A DNA stretch of 64,000 nt from an uncultured Alphaproteobacteria bacterium (GTDB lineage: Bacteria > Pseudomonadota > Alphaproteobacteria > GCA-2731375): the NCBI GenBank assembly GCA_951812805.1, contig CATOSZ010000018.1, positions 22,836-86,835 on the forward strand, in the 5' to 3' direction. The notes below the pieces were generated by a model. The model was given only the letters and a program-made list of their open reading frames with translations, was not told where the DNA came from and ran no database searches. The translations under genes and the position numbers were made by a program. Shown here piece by piece: positions 10,308 to 19,167 of this stretch. The first letter of the stretch is position 1, and every line of letters starts with the position of its first letter.

Positions 10308-10331
10308 CGGCCGCCCCCGGGCGGCCGTTTT
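10308..10331 (+). terminator. Intrinsic terminator of rpsT
   Basis: CGGCCGCCC (10308-10316) and GGGCGGCCG (10319-10327) form a 9-bp perfect GC stem with a very tight loop, followed at once by TTTT (10328-10331). It lies 34 nt after the rpsT stop. Confidence 0.85.
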
Positions 10332-10737
10332 CATTTGATTCAGCACCTGTCCGGCGACGTCCCGTCAACCTGCGCCGCCGCCGCCTTCCATATGTTGTGG
10401 CGCCCGAGCGCCCAGGGCACGAGAGGCGGGCCAATTTTTTCCGTGTTCTTCATTTGCTCTCGTTGCCACCATCGGGGCTTTCGCACTACTGTAATCGGGC
10501 GGTCGGGGAGACTGTACGGCACATCAAAGCTAGTATTCGTCGAGAAAACGGCGCGCGGGACAAGTATATCTCGCGGCAATGGACGCTCGTGGAAATAATT
10601 GGCAAGAAAAAAGAACGGCGGGGCCCAAGATGACGAAGCGGACGATCAGGTGGGGCACCTTGGGCGCGGGATACGGAAACATCGGTCATCGAGCGGTCTT
10701 CGCGGCACGTTCCGCCGGTTCGCGCTGAGCCTCGGCG
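10332..10737. other. Non-coding region upstream of dnaA
   Basis: About 400 bp between the rpsT terminator and dnaA, with patches of lower GC (for example 10500-10615) and an A-run AGAAAAAAG near 10605. No open frame looks real. No sequence close to a DnaA box (TTATNCACA) was found on either strand, nor an AT-rich unwinding region, so there is no evidence for oriC here. It most likely contains the dnaA promoter and a long leader; no convincing -35/-10 pair could be assigned. Confidence 0.6.
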
Positions 10738-12111
10738 ATGGACCCGCGGGATCAAGAGCGCTGGGAGCGCGTGCGCGCCAAGCTGCGCGCCGAGTTCGGT
10801 GACGCCGTCTTCAACAGCTGGCTGAAGTCGTTACGACTTGAAAGTGTCGCGGGCGCCGGAATCCAACTGGCGGCGCCGACCCGGTTCATGCGCGACTGGG
10901 TCGCCTCGCGCTATGCCGAGGGCATTCGCGTCATCTGGCAGGCCGAGGACGCTGGCATCAAGGCCGTCGAAATCGTCGTCCGCGCCCGCCCGGAACCGGC
11001 CGCCGAAGCGCCGGCCGTCGCGGACGAGGCGGCACCCACGGCCCTGCCCGCCGCCGCCAGCCCCCGCGAAGAGGCGGCCCGCGGGCTCGGCTCGCCCCTC
11101 GATCCCCGCTTTACCTTCGAGAGTTTCGTGGTCGGTCGTTCGAACGAGCTGGCCTATGCCGCGGCCCGCCGCGTCGCCGACAGCGCCGACGTGCAGTTCA
11201 ACCCGCTGTTCCTCTATGGCGGCGTCGGCCTCGGCAAGACCCATCTCATGCATGCCATCGCCTGGCATATTCGCGAGCGCCATCCCGACCGGCGGGTGGT
11301 CTACCTCTCCAGCGAAAAATTCATGTACCAGTTCATCCGGGCGATTCGCGACAAGGATTCCGTCGGCTTCAAGCAGCGCTTCCGCGCCGTCGACGTGCTG
11401 ATGATCGACGATGTGCAGTTCTTCAGCCGCAAGGATTCGACGCAGGAGGAGTTCTTCCACACCTTCAACGCATTGGTCGACCAGAAGAGCCAGATCGTCA
11501 TCTCGGCCGATCGCTCGCCCTCGGACCTGGAGGATGTCGAGGAACGGATCCGCTCGCGCCTCGGCTGGGGGCTGGTCGCCGACATCCACCACACGGACTA
11601 TGAACTCCGCCTCGGCATCCTGCAGGCGAAGCTGCAACGCGGCCGGGTCGAGGCGATCAGCGACAAGGTGCTTGAGTTCCTGGCGCACCGCATCACCTCG
11701 AACGTGCGCGAGCTGGAAGGCGCCCTCAACCGGCTGACCGCCTACGCGGAGCTGGTGGGCCGCCCGGTGACCATGGAGCTGGCGCAGGAAGTGCTGCAGG
11801 ATCTGCTGCGCGCCAACGACCGCCGGGTCACCATCGAGGAGATCCAGAAGAAGGTCTCCCAGCACTACAACATCCGCCTCGCCGACATGCATTCGGCGCG
11901 CCGCGCCCGTAACGTCGCCCGCCCCCGCCAGGTCGCGATGTTCCTTGCCAAGCAACTCACCACCCGCTCCCTGCCGGAGATCGGCGGCAAGTTCGGCGGC
12001 CGCGATCACACCACGGTCATGCACGCCATCAAGCGGATCGAGGAATTGCGCCAGCTCGACTCGACGCTGGCCGAGGACATCGACCTGCTGCGCCGGATGC
12101 TGGAAGGCTGA
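10738..12111 (+). CDS. dnaA: Chromosomal replication initiator protein DnaA
   Basis: A 457-residue AAA+ initiator that binds oriC DnaA boxes and opens the duplex. Domain I (about 1-80) begins 'WERVRAKLRAEFGDAVFNSWLK'. Domain II is a short Ala/Pro linker. Domain III has Walker A GGVGLGKT (161-168), Walker B VLMIDDVQF with Asp224/Asp225, and sensor motifs. Domain IV ends with the DNA-binding signature RDHTTVMHA starting at residue 422. One unusual patch is 'RSRLGWGLVADIHHTDYELRLGIL', where family members normally read a sigma-like GLV(A/V)xI; this is within normal variation. It is convergent with the MFS gene downstream, with a 16-bp gap. Confidence 0.98.
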   Translation: MDPRDQERWERVRAKLRAEFGDAVFNSWLKSLRLESVAGAGIQLAAPTRFMRDWVASRYAEGIRVIWQAEDAGIKAVEIVVRARPEPAAEAPAVADEAAPTALPAAASPREEAARGLGSPLDPRFTFESFVVGRSNELAYAAARRVADSADVQFNPLFLYGGVGLGKTHLMHAIAWHIRERHPDRRVVYLSSEKFMYQFIRAIRDKDSVGFKQRFRAVDVLMIDDVQFFSRKDSTQEEFFHTFNALVDQKSQIVISADRSPSDLEDVEERIRSRLGWGLVADIHHTDYELRLGILQAKLQRGRVEAISDKVLEFLAHRITSNVRELEGALNRLTAYAELVGRPVTMELAQEVLQDLLRANDRRVTIEEIQKKVSQHYNIRLADMHSARRARNVARPRQVAMFLAKQLTTRSLPEIGGKFGGRDHTTVMHAIKRIEELRQLDSTLAEDIDLLRRMLEG

Positions 12112-12127
12112 ATCTCCGCGACGACGC

Positions 12128-13426
12128 CTATGGCGCGGCCTTGGGCGTGTCCTCCGCCGCGCCGATGTTCCGCATGTCCAGGCTGTTGTCGCCCCAGATC
12201 CACATCAGGGCCAGGATCACCAACCCCTCCAGGCCGTTGATGGTGAGCGCCCAGGAGACGCCGTAGGTCTCCGCCAGCCAGCCGACATGGAAGAAGCCGA
12301 GGGGACCGGTGCCGATGCAGAGCGTCAGCACCCCCATGACCCGGCTGCGGTAGGCGGGCGGTGCGCTCATGTAGGTGAGCGTGCCTTGCATCGCGGCGAA
12401 GCAGGCGCTGCACATGCCGATCACCACCAGGGCCAAGGTGACGATGACAAGCGAGTGAAACGGGCCGCCCGCGACATGGGAGAGCACGCCGAGATAGAGC
12501 ACGCCCACGAGATACAGCGCCGTGCCGCCGAAATAGATGCGGTAGAACCACTGCGGACGGGCCAGGAACGCGACCAACATGGCGCCGACGAAGGCGCCGA
12601 GCCCTTCCATCGCGGTGATGGCGCCGACACCCGAGGGGTCGAGGCCGAGCCGTTCCTTGCCGAGGATCGGGATCATCGAGGTGAAGGAGAAGCCCCAGAC
12701 GTTGAAGACGATGGTAATCGCCAGGATCCGCCGAAGCTTCTTCTGCGAGAGCACGAAGAGGACGCCGCCGATCAGTTCGCGGCCGAGCGCGGGTTTGGCG
12801 ACACTCTCGATCGCGGCGGGCAGGCGGGCGAGGAACAGCAGAACGAGGCAGCCGGAATAGACCACGGCCGAGAGGACGAAGACCCCGGTGATGCCGACCA
12901 TCTGCAGCATGACACCGCCCAGCAGCGGGCCGGCCATGCGGGTCGCGTTGCCGGTGGCGCTGTCCAGGCTCATGGCGGCGGACAGCGCACCCTGGCTGAG
13001 GTCGCCCAGCAGGCGGCGGCGGATCGGCATGTCGGTCGCCCAGAAGATCCCGCTCAACAGGGAGGCGACGGCGATATAGAGGTAGGGCAGCTGGCCGAGG
13101 TGGGACAGCACGGCCATCACCGTGGAGACCGCCACGATCATCACCATCGAGGCGGCGAGCATCAGCTTGCGGTCGAGCCGGTCGGCGAGCGCGCCAACAA
13201 TGGGTCCCAGCACGGTGAGCGGCAGCATCCAGAACACCGGCACCAACGAGACCAGCAGCGGCGAGTGGGTGATCTCGAAGGTATAGATGCCCATGGCCAG
13301 CAGCTGCAGCCAGCGCACGACGCCGGTCAGGCCGCCGATGCCCCAGATGCAGAGGTAGGACGGATCGCGGGTGAGCCGGCCGATGGCGCTCTCCGCCCGG
13401 CCGGCGCCGTCGGCCTGCACCGCCAT
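12128..13426 (-). CDS. MFS exporter (enterobactin-exporter/MFS_3-like)
   Basis: A 432-residue membrane protein with about 12 hydrophobic segments. The family loop 'GALADRLDRKLML' after segment two and 'DMPIRRRLLGDL' in the centre are typical of drug- or siderophore-export MFS_3 proteins. The start at 13426 is an ATG 50-odd bases from the IS end. It runs divergently from the HlyD-type gene at 14746. The two now have an IS between them, but originally shared a roughly 200-bp intergenic region. MFS plus membrane fusion protein often form an efflux pair, though such pairs are usually cotranscribed, so partnership here is only a possibility. Confidence 0.85.
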   Translation of the reverse strand: MAVQADGAGRAESAIGRLTRDPSYLCIWGIGGLTGVVRWLQLLAMGIYTFEITHSPLLVSLVPVFWMLPLTVLGPIVGALADRLDRKLMLAASMVMIVAVSTVMAVLSHLGQLPYLYIAVASLLSGIFWATDMPIRRRLLGDLSQGALSAAMSLDSATGNATRMAGPLLGGVMLQMVGITGVFVLSAVVYSGCLVLLFLARLPAAIESVAKPALGRELIGGVLFVLSQKKLRRILAITIVFNVWGFSFTSMIPILGKERLGLDPSGVGAITAMEGLGAFVGAMLVAFLARPQWFYRIYFGGTALYLVGVLYLGVLSHVAGGPFHSLVIVTLALVVIGMCSACFAAMQGTLTYMSAPPAYRSRVMGVLTLCIGTGPLGFFHVGWLAETYGVSWALTINGLEGLVILALMWIWGDNSLDMRNIGAAEDTPKAAP

Positions 13427-13545
13427 CGCCCTCTCCGTCGTTACCGCCCGCGCGGCCCCGCCTCCGGTATACCGCGTGCTCGCTGACTAGGTTCAGATAG
13501 ATGTGAGACGCGCCTCTGGCGGCAGAGGCGGGGATCTCCGAAGCT

Positions 13546-14589
13546 GTGAGTTGCGAGACCAACAGCTTGAAGGAGATCCCCATGCAGGTTTTTGGCCTGC
13601 CCCGACATGTTATCAGGGGTTGGAGGACGGCGTCGCGTCTGAACGCGGAGCCCGACACTAAATGCGTAGCGTTCAGACGCGACGCCGTCCGGCGTTGGCA
13701 TCGGGCCCGGCGTGACGGCTTGACGGCCGAGGCGGCGGCCCAGGCGGTGGGCGTGCCGCGTAGCACGCTCTATCGCTGGGACGAGCGGTTGGAGCCGCGC
13801 TCGCGCGCGCCTCGCCGCCGTCGTCGCCGAGAGTGGTCGAGTGCGGTGCTGCGTCGGCTTGAACGGCTGCGCCGCGACTTCCCGATGTGGGGCAAGGCCA
13901 AGCTCGGACCGCTGCTGCGCCGAGAGGGCTTCACCTTGTCGGACAGCACCGTTGGTCGCATGCTCGCCCATCTGGTCGCGCGCGGCGTCGTTGTGCCGGT
14001 GCCCGTGGCGCGACGACGCGCCAAGGGCAAGAGAGCCAAGCGCCCACACGCCAAGCGTTTGCCGAAGGGGATGAAGGCAACGGCCCCCGGCGATCTGGTC
14101 CAGCTCGACACCTTGAGCATCACGCCGGCCGGCGAGCGCACGGTCAAGCAGTTCACCGCCTACGATCCCGTCAGCCGCTTCACCTGTGCCAAGGCCTTCC
14201 GCAGAGCGACCGCCAGGAACGCCGAGAGTTTCCTCGACAAACTCGTGGCCGACCTGCCCTTCCCCGTGAAGGCCATCCAGGTCGACGGTGGATCCGAGTT
14301 CATGGCCGAGTTCGAGGCCGCCTGCGAGAGCCGAAAGATCCCCGTCTATGTCTTGCCGCCGAGGACGCCGCAGCTCAATGGCGGCGTCGAGCGAGCCAAC
14401 GGCGCATGGCGCTACGAGTTCTACGCCTGCCATGACATCGAGGACCAGCTCGACAAACTAAACCCACAGATCGACAAGTTCGCCAACATCTACAACACCT
14501 TCAGGCCTCATGGAGCCTTGAAAGGTAAAACCCCCGAGGAGTACCTTCGACAGATCACAGCCAAGAAGACCTCGTCGTCTCATATGTAG
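13546..14589 (+). CDS. IS481-like transposase (rve/DDE integrase core)
   Basis: A 347-residue protein. An N-terminal helix-turn-helix is seen in 'LTAEAAAQAVGVPRSTLYRW', and the DDE core follows: first Asp in 'GDLVQLDTLSI', second Asp in 'IQVDGGSEFMAEF', and Glu in 'QLNGGVERANGAWRY'. All three catalytic positions are intact, so the transposase is probably active. The true start could be 13546 (ATG), or 13582 (ATG of MQVFGL), which has GGAG a few bases upstream. Between that start and the helix-turn-helix, 22 codons coincide with a perfect palindrome (13625-13690), which looks like an in-frame insertion into an otherwise ordinary N-terminus. Confidence 0.9.
   Translation: MSCETNSLKEIPMQVFGLPRHVIRGWRTASRLNAEPDTKCVAFRRDAVRRWHRARRDGLTAEAAAQAVGVPRSTLYRWDERLEPRSRAPRRRRRREWSSAVLRRLERLRRDFPMWGKAKLGPLLRREGFTLSDSTVGRMLAHLVARGVVVPVPVARRRAKGKRAKRPHAKRLPKGMKATAPGDLVQLDTLSITPAGERTVKQFTAYDPVSRFTCAKAFRRATARNAESFLDKLVADLPFPVKAIQVDGGSEFMAEFEAACESRKIPVYVLPPRTPQLNGGVERANGAWRYEFYACHDIEDQLDKLNPQIDKFANIYNTFRPHGALKGKTPEEYLRQITAKKTSSSHM
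13625..13690. repeat. 66-nt palindromic element inside the transposase coding frame
   Basis: A perfect 22-nt arm starts GGACGGCGTCGCGTCTGAAC at 13625 and ends at 13646. Its exact reverse complement occupies 13669-13690, around a 22-nt centre. The total is 66 nt, exactly 22 codons, and the reading frame passes through it (about 'TASRLNAEPDTKCVAFRRD'). The arrangement is like the palindromic elements known to insert in frame within Rickettsia and Wolbachia genes. That this is such an element is inference. As RNA it would form a very stable hairpin early in the transposase message. Confidence 0.8.
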
Positions 14590-14745
14590 TGAACCTGGAC
14601 ACTCGCTTGAACGCGAAGGGGTCTGCTGCTAGCGTCCAAAGCACGCTGTCTTGTCCGTACATCCCTGCCACGAAACGACGGATCCACGCGGCCCGGATGC
14701 CGTCCCCGTCCGATGTGGCGCGAGCTCGAGTGAAGAGACCGATCC

Positions 14746-15840
14746 TTGGCAGTGAAGACAACCCTCAAGGTCCTGTCCGTCGGCGCCCTCGTGGTGGCCG
14801 CCGGCCTGCTCGCCTGGGAAGTCTTCTACTGGATGACCCACGTCTACGAGGACGACGCCCGGGTGCAGACGGACCTGACCAACATCTCCGCCCAGGTCAA
14901 CGGCAAGATCGCCGAGATCCTGGTCCCCGAGGGCGGCTTCGTAAAGAAGGGCCAGCCGTTGGTCCGCCTGGTCGACGACGACGTCGCCAAGAATATCGAT
15001 GCGCTGGACACCGACCTCAGCCTCGAGCGCGCGCGGCGCGCCCGCCTGGTATCGGAAAAGGAAGCCTTCGAGATCGACCTGTTCAGCCGGCTGGCGACCC
15101 AGCGGGAGAAAATCCGCGCCATCGAGGTGACGCACGCGAGCCTCGCCGCGCGGCTGAAACTCGCCGAGAAGAACCTCGCCCGGGTGCAATATCTCTATAA
15201 GAAGAAGCTGAAGCCCGAGGACCAGCTGACGCTCGAGCAGGACAAGGTTTTGGTCCTGCGCGGCGAAGAAGCCCGCCTCGCCGCCGAGCGGCAGGTCGCC
15301 CGCAAGGAGCTCGAGCAGTTCGCCGCCGCCTCCAAGCAGATCCAGGTCATTGAGGAAAAGATCAAGATCTCCGACATCGAGCAGGCCCGCATCGCCGATG
15401 CCATCGCCAAGCAGCGGATCGAACTCGGCTACCGCCGGATCGGCAGCCCGATCGACGGGACGGTCGGCCGGGTGCTGCGCTTCGCCGGCGAATACGTCGA
15501 GGACGGCGTGCCGATCCTGATGCTGCACGACCCCGATCTCTACTGGATCGAAGCCCGCGTCGACGAGGACCAGATCCGCCATGTGAAGGTCGGCCAGGAG
15601 GTGCTGATCGACCTCGACGCCTATCCCTTCGACGATTTCTACGGCCAGGTGGTACGCATCGGCAGCGTCACCGCCGGCCGCATGGGCATCGACGCGGGCG
15701 GGCGCAACGGCGTCAGTTTCGGCGGCAACAGCGAGCGGGTCCCCGTCCGCATCTCGGTTCGCAATCCGCCGCCCAATATCGCCCCCGGGATGCGGGCCGA
15801 CGTCAATATCCGCATCTACGAGGACATCAAGCTCTGGTAG
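14746..15840 (+). CDS. HlyD/EmrA-type membrane fusion protein
   Basis: A 364-residue periplasmic adaptor. A single N-terminal membrane helix ('VLSVGALVVAAGLLAWEVFYW') is followed by a lipoyl/barrel-sandwich half ('ISAQVNGKIAEILVPEGGFV'), a long alpha-helical hairpin (about 85-215) rich in Lys/Glu, the second lipoyl half ('GYRRIGSPIDGTVGRVL'), and a beta-barrel ('YWIEARVDEDQIRHVKVGQ'). Such proteins link an inner-membrane pump to an outer-membrane channel. The start is TTG 14746 or GTG 14752; a GAAGAGA element fits the TTG. No pump gene follows on this strand; the nearest is the divergent MFS beyond the IS. Its last 14 bases overlap the convergent rsmD. Confidence 0.88.
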   Translation: MAVKTTLKVLSVGALVVAAGLLAWEVFYWMTHVYEDDARVQTDLTNISAQVNGKIAEILVPEGGFVKKGQPLVRLVDDDVAKNIDALDTDLSLERARRARLVSEKEAFEIDLFSRLATQREKIRAIEVTHASLAARLKLAEKNLARVQYLYKKKLKPEDQLTLEQDKVLVLRGEEARLAAERQVARKELEQFAAASKQIQVIEEKIKISDIEQARIADAIAKQRIELGYRRIGSPIDGTVGRVLRFAGEYVEDGVPILMLHDPDLYWIEARVDEDQIRHVKVGQEVLIDLDAYPFDDFYGQVVRIGSVTAGRMGIDAGGRNGVSFGGNSERVPVRISVRNPPPNIAPGMRADVNIRIYEDIKLW

Positions 15841-16405
15841 CGCCGCGCTGGAGGATGGTGAGGCGGGCGGCGCCGTAGCGGCGCTCGTCCCGAACGGCGA
15901 AGCCGTCGGGGGGCGTCCAGGCTTCCTTGGCGCCGGTCTCGACCACCACCAGGGCCTCCGGCGCCAGCCAGCCGTCCGTGGCGAGGGCCGCCAGCGCCGT
16001 CGCCGCCAGCCCTTCGCCGTAAGGCGGATCGAGAAGGGCGAGGTCGTGCGGCCCCGGGGCCCGGCCGGGCCGGGTCGCATCGCGGCGCAAAATCAAGATC
16101 TCGTCGTCCTCGCCCCCGAAACCCCGCGCGTTGCGCCGCGCCAGCGCGATCGCCTCGGCCGAGCGGTCGATCAGGGTCAGGCTGCGCGCGCCGCGGCTGA
16201 GCGCTTCCAGGCCCAGCGCGCCGGTGCCGCAGAAGGCGTCCAGCACCCGGGCGCCCCGCGGCATGGCGCCTTCGGTCGCGTCGTAGGGGCCGTGCGCCAG
16301 GTGATCGAACAGGGCCTGGCGGACCCGGTCCGAGGTCGGCCGGATGGCACGGTCGGCCGGGCTTTCCAGGCGGCGGCCACGGAACCTACCGCCGACGATC
16401 CGCAT
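15827..16405 (-). CDS. rsmD: 16S rRNA (guanine-966-N2)-methyltransferase
   Basis: A 192-residue SAM-dependent enzyme. 'MRIVGGRFRGRRLESP' is the typical RsmD N-terminus, 'DRVRQALFDHL' follows, the SAM loop is 'VLDAFCGTGALGLEAL', and the catalytic motif IV is DPPYG in 'HDLALLDPPYGEG'. It methylates G966 of 16S rRNA in the 30S subunit. The start overlaps the end of the pseudouridine synthase by 20 nt, and the pair is a conserved two-gene operon in alphaproteobacteria, divergent from tadA. Confidence 0.96.
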   Translation of the reverse strand: MRIVGGRFRGRRLESPADRAIRPTSDRVRQALFDHLAHGPYDATEGAMPRGARVLDAFCGTGALGLEALSRGARSLTLIDRSAEAIALARRNARGFGGEDDEILILRRDATRPGRAPGPHDLALLDPPYGEGLAATALAALATDGWLAPEALVVVETGAKEAWTPPDGFAVRDERRYGAARLTILQRGATRA

Positions 16406-17147
16406 CGCCCGCCAGATCGAAGTTGGCCGCCGCCGGGCCGAGCTGGTCGATCAACACCTTCCGGCGTACCGCCGCCACCTCGCCGCGCGGCAGATCGCCG
16501 AGCTGGAAGGGGCCGAAGGCGACGCGGATGAGCCGCGTCACGTCGAACCCGAGATGGCCGCAGATCTTGCGTACCTCCCGGTTCTTGCCTTCCTTGAGCG
16601 AGATCGACAGCCAGGCGTTGGCCCGTTGCACCCGCTCCAGCCGCGCATCGATGGGGCCGTAGCGCACACCGTCGATCACGAGCCCGTCGGCGAGGCGCGC
16701 GAGCGCTTTCTCGTCCACCGTGCCGTGCACGCGGACCCGGTAGCGCCGCGTCCAGCCGGTCGCCGGCAGTTCCAGATGCCGGGCGAGCGCGCCGTCGTTG
16801 GTCACCAGCAGCAGGCCTTCCGACGCGATATCGAGACGGCCGACCGAGATCACCCGGCCGAGGTCCGCCGGCAGCGCGGCGAACACGGTCGGACGGCCCT
16901 CGGGATCGCGGTGCGAGGTCACCAGGCCGGTCGGCTTGTGATAGCGCCAGAGCCGGCAGGGCTCGGCCCCGGCGAGCGGCTTGCCGTCGACGAGGATCCG
17001 CGCCTCCGGCCCGACGGCGAGCGCGGGCGAGCTCAGCGTCTTGCCGTCGACGACGACGCGGCCCTGCTCGATCCAGCGTTCCGCCTCGCGGCGCGAACAG
17101 AGGCCGGCGCGGGCGATCCGCTTGGCGATGCGTTCTGTCTCGGCGAT
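16386..17147 (-). CDS. rluB: Ribosomal large-subunit pseudouridine synthase (RluB/RsuA family), unusual AUC start
   Basis: From 17147 the frame encodes an S4 RNA-binding domain ('RIAKRIARAGLCSRREAERW', 'GRVVVDGKTL') joined to the synthase domain, with the catalytic aspartate in 'VGRLDIASEGLLLVTND'. About 253 residues is a normal length. No ATG, GTG or TTG exists in this frame before a GTG at 16922, which would delete the whole S4 domain; an in-frame TAG lies a short way upstream. GGGAGG sits 5 nt before the ATC at 17147, so AUC initiation, or a base error from ATG, is the best explanation. It makes pseudouridine in 23S rRNA (position near 2605 for RluB); RsuA/RluE-type specificity is possible. 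Confidence 0.85.
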   Translation of the reverse strand: MAETERIAKRIARAGLCSRREAERWIEQGRVVVDGKTLSSPALAVGPEARILVDGKPLAGAEPCRLWRYHKPTGLVTSHRDPEGRPTVFAALPADLGRVISVGRLDIASEGLLLVTNDGALARHLELPATGWTRRYRVRVHGTVDEKALARLADGLVIDGVRYGPIDARLERVQRANAWLSISLKEGKNREVRKICGHLGFDVTRLIRVAFGPFQLGDLPRGEVAAVRRKVLIDQLGPAAANFDLAGDADRRR

Positions 17148-17206
17148 GGCGGCCTCCCGGGCTGGCTGTCGGGGGAGCTATAGCACGGCCTTGACCGCTG
17201 GGCGCG

Positions 17207-17668
17207 ATGGCGATCAAGCTCGGTCCCATGGAGGCCATGGACATCGCGTTGGAGGAGGCCCGCGCCGCGGCGGCGGCGGGGGAGGTGCCGGTCGGCGCGG
17301 TCGTGCTGGCCGCCGACGGCCGGGTGCTGGCCAGGGCCGGCAACCGGGTCGAGACGGTGCGGGATCCGACCGCGCACGCGGAAATCCTGGCGATCCGCGA
17401 GGCGGCGGCGCGTCTCGGCACGCCGCGCCTTGCGGGTTGCGCGCTCTATGTGACGCTGGAGCCTTGCGCGATGTGCGCCCAGGCGATCAGCCTCGCCCGC
17501 ATCGCCCGGCTCTACTGGGGCGCGGACGACCCCAAGGGCGGCGGCGTCGCGAACGGCGCACGCGTGCTGCACCAGCCGACCTGCCACCACCGCCCGGAGC
17601 TCTTTCCCGGCATCGCCGAGCGCGAAAGTGCCGAATTGCTGCGGGCCTTCTTTCGCGCGCGGCGTTGA
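17207..17668 (+). CDS. tadA: tRNA-specific adenosine deaminase
   Basis: A 153-residue zinc deaminase that converts the wobble adenosine of tRNA-Arg(ACG) to inosine. The zinc and catalytic residues are His57 and Glu59 in 'DPTAHAEILAIREA' and Cys87/Cys90 in 'TLEPCAMCAQA'. 'GEVPVGAVVL' precedes them as usual. The start at 17207 was chosen; ATG 17228 (MEAMDIAL) would give a slightly shorter protein also within family range. It is divergent from rluB-rsmD, with about 60 bp shared for both promoters. Confidence 0.96.
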   Translation: MAIKLGPMEAMDIALEEARAAAAAGEVPVGAVVLAADGRVLARAGNRVETVRDPTAHAEILAIREAAARLGTPRLAGCALYVTLEPCAMCAQAISLARIARLYWGADDPKGGGVANGARVLHQPTCHHRPELFPGIAERESAELLRAFFRARR

Positions 17669-17827
17669 TCCAACCGGGTCGAAATCGAAGCCGGCGGGCG
17701 AATCGTCGCGCCCTCGGCCGGCCCCCTTCCCTTGGCTCCGCACTCCGACTAGAGTCCGCGCGCCGGGCGGGTGCCGGCAGGCGCCCACCCTCCCCATCGA
17801 CCCGCTCAGACGCCGAGGAAGGACCAC

Positions 17828-19033
<1,206 letters not shown>

Positions 19034-19167
19034 TCCCGGCGGGGGGCGCGGCGCCCGATCCGGCACCGCGCCCCACCCGGAACCGATAGCCAAACCATCC
19101 GAAATCCCCGCAGCCCGCGCCACGGCGGGCGGCCGAAGGGCCGCTTTCAGCGGGAGCGCTTCGGGCC

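Larger units (their letters stand above)
13484..14601 (+). mobile_element. Intact IS481-like insertion sequence, 1118 bp
   Basis: Imperfect terminal inverted repeats are visible: the left end 13484-13510 starts TGACTAGGTTCA and closes ATGTGAGACG, and the right end 14601-14576 (reverse strand) starts TGTCCAGGTTCA and closes ATATGAGACG. The middle differs and contains a 1-nt indel. The element is flanked by a 5-bp direct duplication CTCGC (13479-13483 and 14602-14606), so the insertion is intact and fairly recent. It carries one transposase gene whose stop codon lies inside the right repeat. It interrupts the intergenic region between the divergent MFS and membrane-fusion-protein genes and may have altered their expression. 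The family call rests on the rve-type transposase and end structure. Confidence 0.88.

Noticed and set aside
10332..10737. Possible chromosomal origin next to dnaA
   Set aside because: No DnaA-box-like sequence or AT-rich unwinding stretch is visible, and alphaproteobacterial origins are often not next to dnaA.
12128..15840. MFS exporter and HlyD protein as a confirmed tripartite efflux operon
   Set aside because: They are divergent and separated by an IS, and no outer-membrane channel gene is present, so the partnership remains only possible.
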